Positions 1 to 12,349 of a stretch of 64,000 nt of DNA are shown in pieces. Source of the DNA: Sipunculus nudus (Eukaryota > Annelida > Sipuncula > Golfingiida > Sipunculidae); assembly GCA_026874595.1 (NCBI GenBank), contig CM049307.1, forward strand, positions 77,474,643 through 77,538,642, read 5' to 3'. Position 1 is the stretch's first letter, and each line of letters begins with the position of its first letter. Below the pieces are notes generated by a model. It was given only the letters and a program-made list of their open reading frames with translations. It had not been told where the DNA came from and made no database searches. The position numbers and the translations under genes were made by a program.

Positions 1-180
1 GTGAACTTGGGCCCATATCAGTTAGGCTCATCGAAACCCATCCCGGACAAGCCCGACCGAATTCACGCTGACCTGTTTCAACGCAATTGCGGGTAAACAT
101 TTTGGTCATTACTGACGGTCTAGCATTCGGCCTTCGGTTGCAGGTCACTATTCATACTGTGTTACCCTTTTCGTTCGTTA
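1..180 (+). repeat. Dispersed repeat R1, copy 1
   Basis: Shares ATCAG-TAG-C, GAAACCC-TCCCGG, TTACTGACGG and CATACTGTGT blocks in order with 7850-8030. It starts at or before the window edge. Confidence 0.5.
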
Positions 181-376
181 AACCTGGAAGTTAAAAATCA
201 AATCCTATTCTGTGTCTCAGATTGATTTCTGAGAGGCTTGCTCGAGAAAAGTAGAGACTAAATAAGGTCCTTAGGTATTTCATTTTTGATGCCCCCTTCT
301 CCTGCAGTTAGCGTGGTAACAGCAGTTTCTGATTAATTGTAAAGCTTCGTACAGCCGATAGTTACCACCAAAGCCA

Positions 377-2765
377 TTTTAGCTCAGCTGACTGAATATC
401 ATATGAGTGAAAATCATATAGCGACCACTCTTTGTCCGTCGTCCGTCCGGCCGTCCGTTAACAGGGCACAAATCGTAACCGCTGGACCTTAAATCTTATA
501 ACTTGGCATCCTGGGAGGTCCATAAAAAATCTCCGTGGAAACCTGAAATTAGGGCTCTGTTACTCATATTCTTTGAGCTATGGGGCTCCGAAGTACCCCC
601 CAGAATAATGGAAAATTTGATACAAAAGCTCAAGTATCTGAACAACTAATGCATTGATCACCATGATTATTTGCATGCATATTTTTCATGGAGTGTTTTA
701 CCAGTTCCTGCAGACTGGTGGCGCCACCTGTATTTTTTTTCGAAATTTTTACACATTTTCTTCTCTATTTTGTGACCTTCAAATAAAGCCTCATCTGGGC
801 ACAAATCATCAATGTTTGACCTAGAATCTTCTAACTTATCATCTAAGGAGGTCAATGAAAACTCTTCATCGATACCTGAAATTAGGTCTCTGTTACCCAT
901 ATCCTCCGAGCTATTGGGCTTGTAAGAACCCCTAGAATAATTAAAGATTTGATACAAAAGCTTCTGTATTTGAATATCTAATTCAGTTATTGCTATGATT
1001 CTTTGCATGCTTTTTGATCATGTAGACTGGTGGCTAACCCCCCCCCCCCCCCACACACACACATGAGGCATGTTGTTTTCAGTGCCATCTTCTGTCATCG
1101 TCGTCATCATCTGTAGGATATCTTGTATACGCGTTCATTTTTCAAGGTCTGCATATTTTTTCCCAAAATTTGAAACACTCAATTGTTCATACGGAGAAGT
1201 TTGAAACCCAGTGACCTTGGCCTTCATATTCAAGGTAAAATCTGCCGAAATGTGAAATTTTCGTGAACCCCATAATTTTGAAGTAGTAAACATTTTCCCC
1301 TCAAATTTGGTACACATATTGTTCCTGCCAAGTTCTTGGAAAATTTTGAAAACCAGTGACCTTGACCATCATCTTCAAGATAAAATCTGCAGAAATATGA
1401 CATTATTGTGAACCCCATAATGTTTGATGTATTAAACATTTTGTCCTAAAATTTGGTACAGCAATTGTTCATGCCTTGTTCTCGGACAAGTTAAAAAACT
1501 GACCTTGATCTTCATCTTCAGGATCAAATCTGCAGAAATATGACATTTTTGTGAACCCTTTAACTTTTGAAGTATTCCAAATTTTGTCCTCAAGTGTGGT
1601 ACACCAATTGTTCCTACCATGTTCTCGGACAAGTTCAAAACCTGGTGACCTTGACCATTCTCTTCAATGTAAAAATTCCCGAAATGTAACATTTTTATGA
1701 ACCCCATACTCTGAAGTATTTCCAATTTTGTCCTCAAATTTGGTACAACAATTGTTACTACCAAGCTTTCAGACGAGTTTGAAAGCTGGTGACCTTGACC
1801 AGGATCTTCAAGGTCAAATCATTGGAATTAAAGTTATGGTTTTGTGGACGAGATAACTTTTGAAAGGCTGCATATTTTCCTCCAAAATTTGAAACACTCA
1901 TTGTTCCTACCAAAATCTTGGACGTGATAGAAATCCTGTGACTTAAGCTTGATCTTAAGGGTCAAAACATATGCAATTCTAGGCTTATTGTGACCTCAAT
2001 AACGTTGTAAGTACTGAAGGTTTTTCTTCAAATTTGAAACACCAGTTTTTCTGCAGAAATGTCTTCGCGTTTGAAAAGCTGTGACCTTGACCTTCTAAGT
2101 CTTATCTGCTGAGATCTAGATTCATTGTTTTGAGATATTAAATATTTTACCCCTTATGTTTTGGGATGAACCATACTGGGGAGACATATATCTGATTTGC
2201 ACTGCAAAAACAGTGACATTCTAGTTTCGACTTTTTTTTACACATTTTTATGTCTATTTTTGAGAACTTCAAATGAAGCAATTGTCCATTAAAAGAGCAC
2301 AAATCATGAGTGTTTGACCGAGAATCTTTTAACTGATATCCTTAGAGTTCCATGAAAAAATTCCTCGGGAACTTGAAATTAGGTCATGGTTAACTATATT
2401 TTGTAAATTAGTGGAGAAAACATGAGCACCAAATGAGTCAGGTGGGGCACAAATTGTATCCATTTGGCCTAAAATCCTCATACATGACCTTCAGGGAGGT
2501 CCCTTAAAATCTCCTTGAAAACCTGATATGGGTTTCACTCTGACCCATTTTCTACAAGCTGTGTGAACGAACTTGATTTTAACACTAAATTAGTCAGGAG
2601 GGCATAAATGGTAGCAGCTGTAATGTAGATTAAGGTCACTGTAACCTATATCTAAGGGGTATTGGCAAAATACATGATTTTGACTCTGGGAGTCTTTTTG
2701 CCCATTGTTCAAGGCTCCTTGAATACAGCTGAACGTCATGGCCCATGGGCCCCTTGTTATTAAAT
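377..2765 (+). mobile_element. Pearl/Helentron-associated-like non-autonomous element, copy 1
   Basis: The left end TTTTAGCTCAGCTGACTGAA recurs inverted at 6.92 and 63.69 kb. A GTCC-type microsatellite (GTCCGTCGTCCGTCCGGCC) follows at about 436-460. Inside are seven diverged ~145-bp units. The right end is a perfect palindrome GGCCCATGGGCC (2740-2751) followed by CCTTGTTATTAAA, which recurs inverted at 62.26 kb. Terminal-end plus ACGG-type microsatellite plus tandem core is the plan of bivalve pearl elements, which have been linked to Helentrons. The 3' hairpin agrees. There is no transposase. The class assignment is inference; the family itself is visible in the window. Confidence 0.6.
1170..2115 (+). 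repeat. Seven ~145-bp tandem units with TGACCTTGACC motif
   Basis: The motif recurs at about 1209, 1353, 1498, 1644, 1788, 1937 and 2078 (spacing 141-149 bp), each followed by a CTTCAAGGT-like and a GTGAACCCCATAA-like segment. TGACCTTGACC resembles nuclear-receptor half sites, but the simplest reading is the repeat core of the mobile element. Confidence 0.75.
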
Positions 2766-3084
2766 GCAGTCCAGCGAGGAGGGCCCAAAGCCGATGTTGT
2801 TATATTTCATGTTGTCTGACAGCTAACCGGCCCGGCAACCCTCGCGTATAGGGCCCTATGCTGCCTGGTTGTCGGGATTCCTCTTGTGACCCAGTGGCAA
2901 CATTGGCTCTGGGCATTCCTCGCTGGGTGGGTATCCGCTGGCTGGAATAACGAATTGTATAACGGCTGTTATAACGATAGATACCAAAAATAAATAGTCC
3001 TAATGTCATTATAGGTCGGTGAAGCGGGAACAAAGTGGAAGTATAATGACTTATTATTTAATAAGAGTATGTGTTCATGCGTAT

Positions 3085-4060
3085 GTGAGAGAGCGTGCTC
3101 GGTTTTTCAGCGAACCTTTGAGCTTATGCGATGGCGCATCGTCGTCCATCCGCCGTCCGACGTCCAAACGTTAACCCATGCTGTCTCAGAAATCGTAGTA
3201 GCTAGCAGCTCGAAACTGAATGTAAGAATCAGTCACATGTCAAACTTAATCGGGTTGTGATTATTTTTTTGGTATCTGTATTTAAATCGATTTAATAAAG
3301 AAAAAGCTTAAACACCTTATAAAATCTTCTTCTTCGAAACTGTCCAGCTAAATTGTCCAATATTTTACAAAAATAATTCCAGAAACAATCTCTCTCAAGC
3401 TTGTTCGGATGGTTCGAGTTCGGTGATTTGTGGTTGAGTTACAGGAAGTTGAACTTGGTCATCTGTCGAAAACAGCATTCTAACATTTCAATCTCAGAAA
3501 AGAGCTGTCATCACCAAACATTATGCCAATGTTGGTCACATGAGTCAAATTTGAAATTGAGGTATTGATGGCGACACCTGCATCGGCATTTTTTGGTACG
3601 GGGGTCGTCAGTGCCTTTATCGTTTTGAGGGCTACAAAAAAACTTCTCCTCTGAAAACATATGGCCAAATTGTTTAATATCGCACAGAAATGATCCTTGG
3701 TAGTAGTTTCTGAAGTTTGTTCAAATGGTCCGTGTTCACTGACTTTTGGCCGAGTTATGGGAAACTAAATTTAGTCATATGCCATAAAAGCCTGTTTTAT
3801 CTCAGTGACTACAAAGATCTTCTTCTCAAAAACCACTGGGCTAATTTCTTAAAACTCACAAGTTAATTATCCTCAGATGTTGATAATCCAAGTTTGTTCA
3901 AATGGTTTTGATTCGGTGATTTTAAGCTGAGTTACCGGAAGCTGAACTTAGTCAGTGTGCAGTAAAGTCCTATATGAGTTATAAACCTGCAAAGCGTTTT
4001 TCGAACGACGCCACTGAAGCAAATTTGTTTAATATTTGCTCATTCTTACGATAATTCTCA
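3085..4060 (+). repeat. Dispersed repeat R2, copy 1
   Basis: About 1 kb containing GAGCTTATGCGATGG, a GTCC-rich patch, a TATGCCAATGTTGGTCACAT segment, a GGCG-CACCTGCAT segment and CTGGGCTAATTTCTTAAA-like sequence. All recur in the same order at 32.04-33.03 kb and, partly, at 33.37-33.84 kb. No coding capacity. The GTTAAC and GTCC motifs link it to the element at 377. Confidence 0.7.
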
Positions 4061-4099
4061 TTAATGGTTCCACATGAATAATTGTTGGTTTAATTGAGG

Positions 4100-5150
4100 A
4101 GATTGATTTGTCCGCTCTATAAATAGCGTTGGCACATTGCAAGGATTGGAAGAGGCCTGTGTGCTGCAGTATTGGCCTTAACCTGTGCATATACATAGTT
4201 TTGGGCTCTTCCATCTTGTACTTAAGACTTGTGGTGCCATCTGCAATCGTTTTTCCGTGGCGTCTATTCATGCTCTGCTTTGGGTGAAAATTGCTCATAT
4301 CTCAGGAGTGGGACAAGGTATTCACCGGTGATTTGCACTATAAGCCCAAGGTGGTGCAACCTACAAGCATGTTTACGTGGCAGACATCCATCTGACTCTA
4401 TTTCTCCTTACCACTCAATCCATGCCTCACTTCACCTGTACTACTCTGATTTCAGCAGATACACACAGTGGCTTTTGACTAATTGTATCTAGTTGTTTCA
4501 TGTATCTGTGCACATAGCCGAAGAGTGGTTTGAAGCCTGAAATTGTTTATGTCCATACATATGATTTTCTCCTACACAGGACTGGTGGTGCCACTAACAT
4601 TCATTTTTATGTTGTGTGCACCTATGCCAGTATTTCAGCAGTGACATTTGTGTAATTGGTACATGCACTCGGGTTCAAAATGTTTAGTGCCTGCATTGTA
4701 CATATACATGTCACACATGTATACACTTGAAAAGTAATGGTCCAGTATGGAAGCATTATACCTTATGTATATCCCATTGTACAGGTTCGCATTAGGCCTG
4801 TAGGCCTTTTTTGTTTCAAACGAACCTTGCAATGGGCAAAATTGACCCCGTGACTGATGCCGATCCATATATATATATATATTTATATATATATATGTTA
4901 CCCATTTCTGGTGCCCTTGGAAAAAGGGTGCCGTTACCAAGTGACGGACCGGGTTGCCCTTTGGTTTATAGTAAAGATGGTGTGGTTTTTTGATGGCGCA
5001 CTCATCGTGTCGGCACTGAGGCACAAAACAAAACACAAGACAGTGGCTAAACAACAAGGAGTATATATTAAAATTGAATAAAAGGAAGATAATTCAAAAC
5101 CTACTACCAGATCGAGTTCCCAGCCTGTTACGCCTCAGTACACAAACACT
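4100..5150. other. No gene seen
   Basis: Diverged repeat-like sequence with a further GGTGCCATCTGCA motif related to R2, and a (TA)n run at 4866-4896. Open frames here lack domain signals and overlap on both strands. Confidence 0.4.
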
Positions 5151-5194
5151 GGTTGAACACTACATAAAATTAGTAAAAACTGTTTCTTGCCATA

Positions 5195-5560
5195 CAGGCC
5201 GCACCTTTCTGGACCCCAGCTGACGGCACCTCTCTGGACCCTGACTGGCAGCACCACACTGGACCCTGGCTGGCAGTACCTCACTGGACCCTAGTTTGAA
5301 GCATCTCATTAGACCCTGGCTGGCAGCACCTCTCTGGACCCTGGCTGGCAGCACCTATCTGGACCCTGGCTGGCACACCTCTTTAGACCTCGGCGGCAGC
5401 ACGTACCTCTCTGAAGGTAGAGAACACTTCTTTGGAAGCGGCACCCTTTTGGACAGGCGGTGGCTGTACCTCTCAAGACACCGGTTGACAGCACCTCTCT
5501 TGACACCGGGTGGCAGCACCTCTCTTGACACTGAGTGGCAGCACCTCTCTGCGACGGGCT
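5195..5560 (+). repeat. 25-bp minisatellite, about 14 diverged units
   Basis: The unit is close to CTGGCAGCACCTCTCTGGAC plus CCTGG, with regular 25-bp spacing in the first half and more variation after 5400. Open frames on both strands arise from the repeat (25 is not a multiple of 3), so I do not call a gene. Confidence 0.85.
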
Positions 5561-5599
5561 AGATTCTGGACTGTACAGACTCTGTGTCTGCATACTGAG

Positions 5600-6700
5600 T
5601 AGCTCCCTCTAAATACCCTTCTACCCTGCAGGCTCATTTACATTTATGAGACTATTACAAAGCCTGGCCTGCTTTTTCTTTGCTATGGCCCATTTATTAT
5701 TATGAGCACGCTAAATACTAAATAGGCTGGGGAAAAAAAGGCCGCCATAACAATGGCATAACTGAACCTGCAGCGCACTCGGTAACCTTTATTGAAAACC
5801 GCCATTGTCTAACTACCCAATACTCTGACCGGCGCCATTGGCCTACTCACGATACTTACAGAGATACAGCTAACCCGAGAAGGGATCCATATGTTATGTG
5901 GCTCTGCTGAATTTTTTAAAATTTTAGCAACGTAAAAATATATTTATTTCTTTTAGTTTTTCCATACATATTAGCATTAAGTTAGGTAAGAGGAATTGGC
6001 TCTGTCAAAATGAAACCCTGTAAATTATAGAAAAAATGGACATAAGCTAAAGTATAATAATAAACATTTATTTATAAACTGAAATAATATTCTGTAATAA
6101 ATTCTAATTGACATAAACAAAATTTAATAAGCATGTTTAAACAAGCCATTTAGGTATGAATCCCATGTATACTGTTTAATGAACAAAACTTTTGGCCTGA
6201 AACCATTGAATGATACAAAAATGGGTCAAAGTGTTATATGAAAGGATATATTTCATTAACAAAAAAAAATGTATGAATTGTATGAAGTTTTCAATAGTTT
6301 AATATATGGTCATATGAGCTAAAAATTAAACCATGAAAGTTTGCCAAATAATCCTGATTACTTAAGAGGGGCTCTCTGTGGTAGTAACTGTAGACAGCCT
6401 GACCCAGCTCACCTAAACAAAGTTAGCTGGCCAGAGTTGAGGGGATTACATAACAGCCTAGGGAGCTGAGAGTTTGCTCTGGCACAATGAATACCACTGA
6501 TTTGATGTAAAAAATACTTTCCAAATTTTTTTTAAAGTGCATTATTTTGGGCCCAAAACTTAAGAAAAGGCAATACTTAACTTATTTCTGGCATGTACAT
6601 AGCAAATGTATAGAGGAATATGTATTTTAAATATGATCAAAGTCAGATCAGTGGTTTTGATATTTGGCAGTCTTGAAGTGTAACAATGGGGTTTAATGGA
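5600..6700. other. No gene seen
   Basis: AT-rich sequence with frequent stops in all frames; no repeats recognised within the window. Confidence 0.4.
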
Positions 6701-6714
6701 AAATTGAGGTTTTT

Positions 6715-6924
6715 ACTTTATATCTCGAAGGAAAGAAGTCCTTATTAACCAGTTTTCAGTACGGTTTTTGGATGTCTACCAATATGCAAAATTTTGGATT
6801 CGTATGTCCAACGTTTTCAAACCGTGCCCTGTCAACGGACAAATGGCCAGACGCCCGGACGGACGGACGACGGGCAAAGGACCATTACTATAGCTCAGAT
6901 GACTTATAGTTAGCTGCGCTAAAA
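6715..6924 (-). mobile_element. Solo 5' end of the same element family
   Basis: It ends TAGCTGCGCTAAAA and holds ATAGCTCAGATGACTTATAG and GGACGGACGGACGACGGGC. This is the reverse complement of the left part of the element at 377. Confidence 0.5.
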
Positions 6925-6970
6925 ATAAAACACAATTAAACAAAACGACAAGACCTATTTAGTGAAAGAG

Positions 6971-6974
<4 letters not shown>

Positions 6975-7013
<39 letters not shown>
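6975..7013 (+). repeat. (AAT)n microsatellite
   Basis: About 13 uninterrupted AAT units. Confidence 0.95.
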
Positions 7014-7014
<1 letters not shown>

Positions 7015-7849
7015 ATGGTTGAACACATGAGCCAGATTAAATGTTAAAAACCCTTATTTATATATAACACATATTAATGACTGAAATGACGTCAAACATC
7101 TGTCTGGGCCTTTTTTAGTGTAGCCATAAAATCAAGCATACATGTCAAGGAGATTAATTAGTTGGCCTTTTATTCACTTTTATTCAACACCAACCGGGTT
7201 CATGACGCTTGTTCCGATACATATGAGTATGAGTCACACAGGAAGCAATGAAATGTTAAAGTGTTGTTATAATGCCGAACCAGAACTATCAATACCATAT
7301 GTGAGTTACCTAGGAGAACAGATGGTATTTTATTATCATTGAGAAATAGTGCGTCCTACAAATACAGTTCCAATGTCATAAGGTGTCAGTTGTAGGTAGA
7401 CATATAACAGCAAAGGTCGAAGTGGATCCAGGATTTTGTCATGGAGAGGGACACCTAGTGCATATGTGGCATGATTATACATGGGCCTAGAAATGCATTT
7501 GTTATATCAACCAAAAGTACAGATTCCATAAATCCCGACATTATTGAATGACTGTGGCTCATTGAATGCAGTGTACAAGCTATGTTGAAAATATTATGTG
7601 TGATGCTTCAAAGAAGTTTTCTTGAGATAATCCATTGGATTTGTACATGTAAAAATCAAGAGTTAGAACACTACAGATATTGTTTTGGTAACGGTAATCT
7701 GCTCCTTTTCATTAACATGAGAAATATTTTTAAAGATCAACAATTAATTTGGCTTGGGAGAAAGAGATTTAAAACAAGGGCAGTATCAGATTCAGACTCT
7801 TGTAGAATGTTTCTATCAACGTGCAATGTATGAGGAAATGAGCCAATGT

Positions 7850-8030
7850 ACTAGGCCCAAATCAGCTAGACCTATTGAAACCCCTCCCGGGTAACCCCTG
7901 CCAAACTCATGCCAGCCTGTTCCAATGCACGAATGGGTAATATGCTCGTATTACTGACGGCCAAGCATGTATACAGGCTACTGGTAAAATGTTCCTTTGA
8001 TAGAAGGTCACCATCCATACTGTGTCGGCA
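7850..8030 (+). repeat. Dispersed repeat R1, copy 2
   Basis: Partner of 1-180, with similar spacing between the shared blocks. Confidence 0.5.
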
Positions 8031-8049
8031 ATGTTATGGTAGTTAGAGA

Positions 8050-9830
8050 CCAAACGAAAGATGTTTTTGACATATCATATTCAGATGCTGAATACGAATC
8101 CACCCCTAGTTTTTTTTTTCAAGTTTCTAATATAATTAATATAAATATAAAGTCTGAATCAATAGATGAGAATAAAGGCCAGAGTAAATAGAGTCATAGA
8201 GTCTATGACGTTGTCTGAACAATCTCAGTTGAGATTGAGTCCTTCACCCTAAATCTATTCTATATCCTTATGTTTAACCGATGTTGGGGAATAGTATTAA
8301 ATGAGTTTTGTTTTTTTTTTACTCCAAGCAACTTACTAACAGCAACATTAAGATCGTGTAATTTGTTACATATATAAATCGAACCCGGGAGACACTTGTG
8401 TCACAGTTTATATACTCACATGTGCACATCTGTGCATATTGTGGAAACTTCAAACTCATTGGCATTTTAACAATTATATCCTTACAGACTTTTAACTAAA
8501 AATATGATGCAGATTCAGAATACATATAAGACTGGCCCTCCACATAGGTTCAACAAAAGCCGCCTAAACATATGAGTAAAGTTGCTCACAGATTAACCAA
8601 CCAACGCTAATTAGCTGAAGCTGAGAGTGGGATCTCCACTAGCTTGAGCCCAGTAGAAATCAGAATCATAATCTCTGCTATGAGAAACTAAAATCCTACT
8701 AGTACAATTTCCAATCCATCTATGTGAATTTGAAATCCTACAAGGAGGATATAATATCAGAATCAATGTGAAAGTACAAGATTTTCAAATAACATTAATT
8801 CATTGGCCTACTTTCCCTTGCATCAACATATTTAAACAACTGTCTTACTCATGAAGCCTTTATAGGCAATTTATAAGTTTAAAGCCAATATCTTAGCACA
8901 TATAGTAAACATTATTATTCATATTCACTCACACAAACACAGAAACATTTAATTCTGCAAGTATAGTCGCCGTAGTAAAATTAGTTTGAGACCATGTGAG
9001 ATTTAAAGGGTCTTTTTCATCATTACATATAGTAATTGAACTAACATGTTTAAACAATTGTGCATCACGGTTGATAGTGTGGAATTGCAAACCACTTACA
9101 AAGAGCAAAAGGGACTCTCATCATAATTCATATTTACATTAAAACGTTCACTATACAATTTTATAATAAAACACTGAGAATATGTTTTAGAGTACATAAC
9201 ATGTATTTGAATTTTGAGATTACAGTTTGTTCTAGCAACACATACTTCCTACATGACAGTTAATATAAAGTTTAATTATTATAGGATTTTGAGTATTATT
9301 TCAATTTCTCCTATGAGAGTTGTGATTTCTCCGTGACCCTTGTCAGTGGGGATCCCAACTGCGATCTCCCCTTGTAGAGATCCAGTTTTTGATCTCCCCT
9401 AGTGGAATTCCCAATCCTACAAGATTGTAATCTTCACTGTGACATATATATCATCTTGATCAGGTACCATTGTACATACTGTGGCCAGAAAAAGTGTATG
9501 AAGTTCAGATTTCACAATCATGATGCACCATCAATTTTTGTACAGCAGTTTGACTTTATACGTAGATATGTAATATTGAGATATTTTTGGATAAGGATAT
9601 AAACTAATTCGCTTTTACATTTTCATGGTTGAGTTTGTACACCACTTGAAATAACTTATATAACTTATATACATAAATATCAATGTCTTTGAAGGACTGT
9701 TTTGCATATTATAATTATGTTAATATTACACTAAACTGCAAAGTTATCAACTGGCTGCCCACTCCGCTATGTAAAGCCTCTTTGCAGCCCGCCCCTCCCC
9801 ATGCCTTGAAAAAATGTCACCTGCCCGCCC
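8050..9830. other. No gene seen; scattered GATCTCC/AATCCTAC motifs
   Basis: AT-rich. Short imperfect motifs (GATCTCCACTAG at 8631, GATCTCCCCTTG at 9363, GATCTCCCCTAG at 9392, AATCCTAC at 8691, 8731 and 9412) recur, suggesting an old repeat. No coding signal. Confidence 0.35.
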
Positions 9831-9835
9831 ATCAG

Positions 9836-9842
9836 ATATATA

Positions 9843-9896
<54 letters not shown>
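9836..9896 (+). repeat. (TA)n microsatellite
   Basis: About 60 bp of TA with one interruption. Confidence 0.95.
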
Positions 9897-9897
<1 letters not shown>

Positions 9898-10654
9898 CTT
9901 CACAACCTCAGAACAACGAACACCTTTTAATGGACCCGAGTTTATCGCTCTTTAAATCATATATTTAAACCTCGGAATTGCGGGTACCTTGTTTTCTGGT
10001 CCAAGCGCACGACCTTAACCTCAATAAAACGACCACTAAGTACAGAGTAAACACTCCGATCCGCTGTAGCGATGGGTCGAGCGCAAACCAATGCATTACA
10101 TACCTAATTGGTAAAGGGCATTAGACGACACAAGCGCATGGCACACATCAAAGGGTGTTCACGGATGATCAAACCAGTCCATGAAAGTGAGCATTACGGT
10201 TCCATAACTTTTATGAGGCCTGACGTCAATTATATGCGTGATACATAGTCCCCTAGCTCTAATAATGTATTGGATATGAACACGCCAAGAGTAAAAGTCG
10301 GCAACTGTGTATGGATCAGTTTCTCAGAAATAGACTTTGTCAGGGCCCTAACGAATGAGTCTGTTTGGTCCGCATGAGGTTAATATTTATGATATATCAT
10401 GCATAAATATCGTACAACATTCTTTGTATATATATAATGTTGTTAATAACAGAAGTTGTGCTAGCCTTGAGATGTGCTTTGATATGGATTTTTTTCAATA
10501 TCTGAGATTTTCTCATTTTTACAATATTAACTTATAAAATTATTCAAAACGTATCGTGTAATTTCAAATATTATTTTGCACCTTGAGAAAGAAAAAGAAT
10601 CCAAGATTAGGTACTTAGGATAAGAACGTACGGACAGACAAGCTGTTGTAAGAC

Positions 10655-10739
10655 TATTGTTTGTCAAACCTCACTTAGGCGACCAACTCGGAAATGTGAC
10701 TACTTTATCACGATCGGTGGTCGTAATTCCGAGGTTTTA

Positions 10740-10807
<68 letters not shown>

Positions 10808-11215
10808 TCGATCCCGTTTACTTGAATATCATATTTGTCAACCGATTATATTCATTTAAGCGGGCCATTCAAATAAACAGGGTGTCAACCTTCAAGGTTG
10901 TAGCCGTCACTATAATACTATGAATTGCTATCGGATGACTTGCTTGTGTTTCACGTATAATTCAGATTGTTCTGAATTAACTGTTTTGGAATTTTTCATT
11001 TAATGATATTTCAGCAATAGTTTATATATTTTATTTATTTATAATTTCTACACCTGCTACGGGGAAAATACTATATATTCACCGGCTTGCATTTATTATT
11101 GATAAAAAGCGATCTCGCTGCAAAATGGGTGACAGTTTAACGATCCCGTGAATGTGTCAAAGTCCATGAAGTTAAGCAAGATTCCTAAAAGATTTTGATT
11201 TTAATAACACGTATT
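10655..11215 (+). repeat. Dispersed repeat R3 with (TA)n array, copy 1
   Basis: After GAGGTTTTACTG comes a (TA)n run (10743-10804). Sequence then follows that recurs at 30.89-31.8 kb: ATTCATTTAAGCGGG, GTCACTATAATACTATGAAT, TTTTTCATTTAAT, TTTATATATTTTATTTATTT and ATGGGTGACAGTTTAACGAT. This copy lacks the 559-bp insert found in the other. Confidence 0.7.
10743..10804 (+). repeat. (TA)n microsatellite next to a MITE-like end
   Basis: Pure TA starting at the end of GAGGTTTTACTG. Confidence 0.95.
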
Positions 11216-11859
11216 ATCTTCTTTATTTTAACTTTTAAAATACTTTCTGCACATTACCCTGTTTGTGTGGTCATCGCTTGCTGCATATCGATCACGTGAA
11301 TATGTCAAAGGTCAATAAGGTGAGAGGCCACATAAGGCCAGCACAATACAGATTCATACTTCAAATTAACTATAAAAGATGAACCGATACTGTTTTCTTA
11401 ACGGATTTTATTATGAATTAAAAAATATATTCAACGACTGACCGTGCAGGTAATAGCGTACCCCGTGTTTATAATGCAACCTACCCTGTGACAGTTTGTC
11501 TGGGGAGCACGTGTAGAATTAACGCATCAAACACTCATTTAATTACGCATGTAATCAAGGAGAGAAATCATTTTAGCCGTAGGCTCGTGTCATGTCATTA
11601 GGAAACCCTTTAAACCTGTCGGGCGAGCAATGTCAAAGGCTTATTAGCGCACCGGGCGGTCAGTAGTCCATGAGACCGTTGTCACACATGAATATCCGTG
11701 ATCGCCGTGCATGATGGACGGATTTTACTATACAGTTACCCGATATATACATTTATCAGATATTCATATAAACGGAGAATTTTATTAAGAAAACATAGAG
11801 AAAAGGTTTTGGTTTTCATATTTTATACAATTATACGATATACAATTAAGCAGGACCAA

Positions 11860-11860
<1 letters not shown>

Positions 11861-11917
<57 letters not shown>
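11861..11917 (+). repeat. (TA)n microsatellite abutting a SINE
   Basis: Pure TA, ending 1-2 bp before the SINE at 11919. Confidence 0.95.
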
Positions 11918-11918
<1 letters not shown>

Positions 11919-11920
<2 letters not shown>

Positions 11921-12145
11921 GCCTTAAGAGTCGAGAGGTAAACGCTCGGCGCTCTCCGCTGGCGACCCGGGTTCGACCCCCGGCGTGACTATGAGAGTGG
12001 GTCGTAGTTGCCCGTCCAAGGCCGATGGTTTTTCACCGGGCTCTCCGGTTTCCTCCAGCCTTGCAAATCATTATCTGAGCCATGGAGAGTAACGCGATTA
12101 GTTATATAATAACTATTTGTACAATCCATGTAAAATAAGTTATAT
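11919..12145 (+). mobile_element. tRNA-derived SINE, family S1
   Basis: A tRNA-like head has an A-box-like GAGTCGAGAGGTAAACGC and a B box GGGTTCGACCC (11969-11979). A body follows with CCAAGGCCGATGGTTTTTCA and CGGGCTCTCCGGTTTCCTCC. A diverged, inverted copy is at 41.69-41.87 kb, which confirms a dispersed family. Transcription would be by RNA polymerase III. Confidence 0.8.
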
Positions 12146-12263
12146 TATCTATATACGCATTTCTCAGGCATCGTCCTTAACTAGTCATATATAAAAAAAT
12201 AACATTTTAACACTGTTTACATTTATATTATTTTATTCACATAGAAAGAAAAATTTACACAAT

Positions 12264-12267
<4 letters not shown>

Positions 12268-12318
<51 letters not shown>
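12268..12318 (+). repeat. (TA)n microsatellite
   Basis: About 50 bp of pure TA. Confidence 0.95.
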
Positions 12319-12320
<2 letters not shown>

Positions 12321-12349
12321 TATTTATATATACAGAAATGATAATTATA

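Noticed and set aside
1135-1764. Overlapping minus-strand frames
   Set aside because: Translations of the 145-bp tandem units of the mobile element.
5160-5593. Open frames on both strands with repeating peptides
   Set aside because: Produced by the 25-bp minisatellite; no start context, splice sites or domain.
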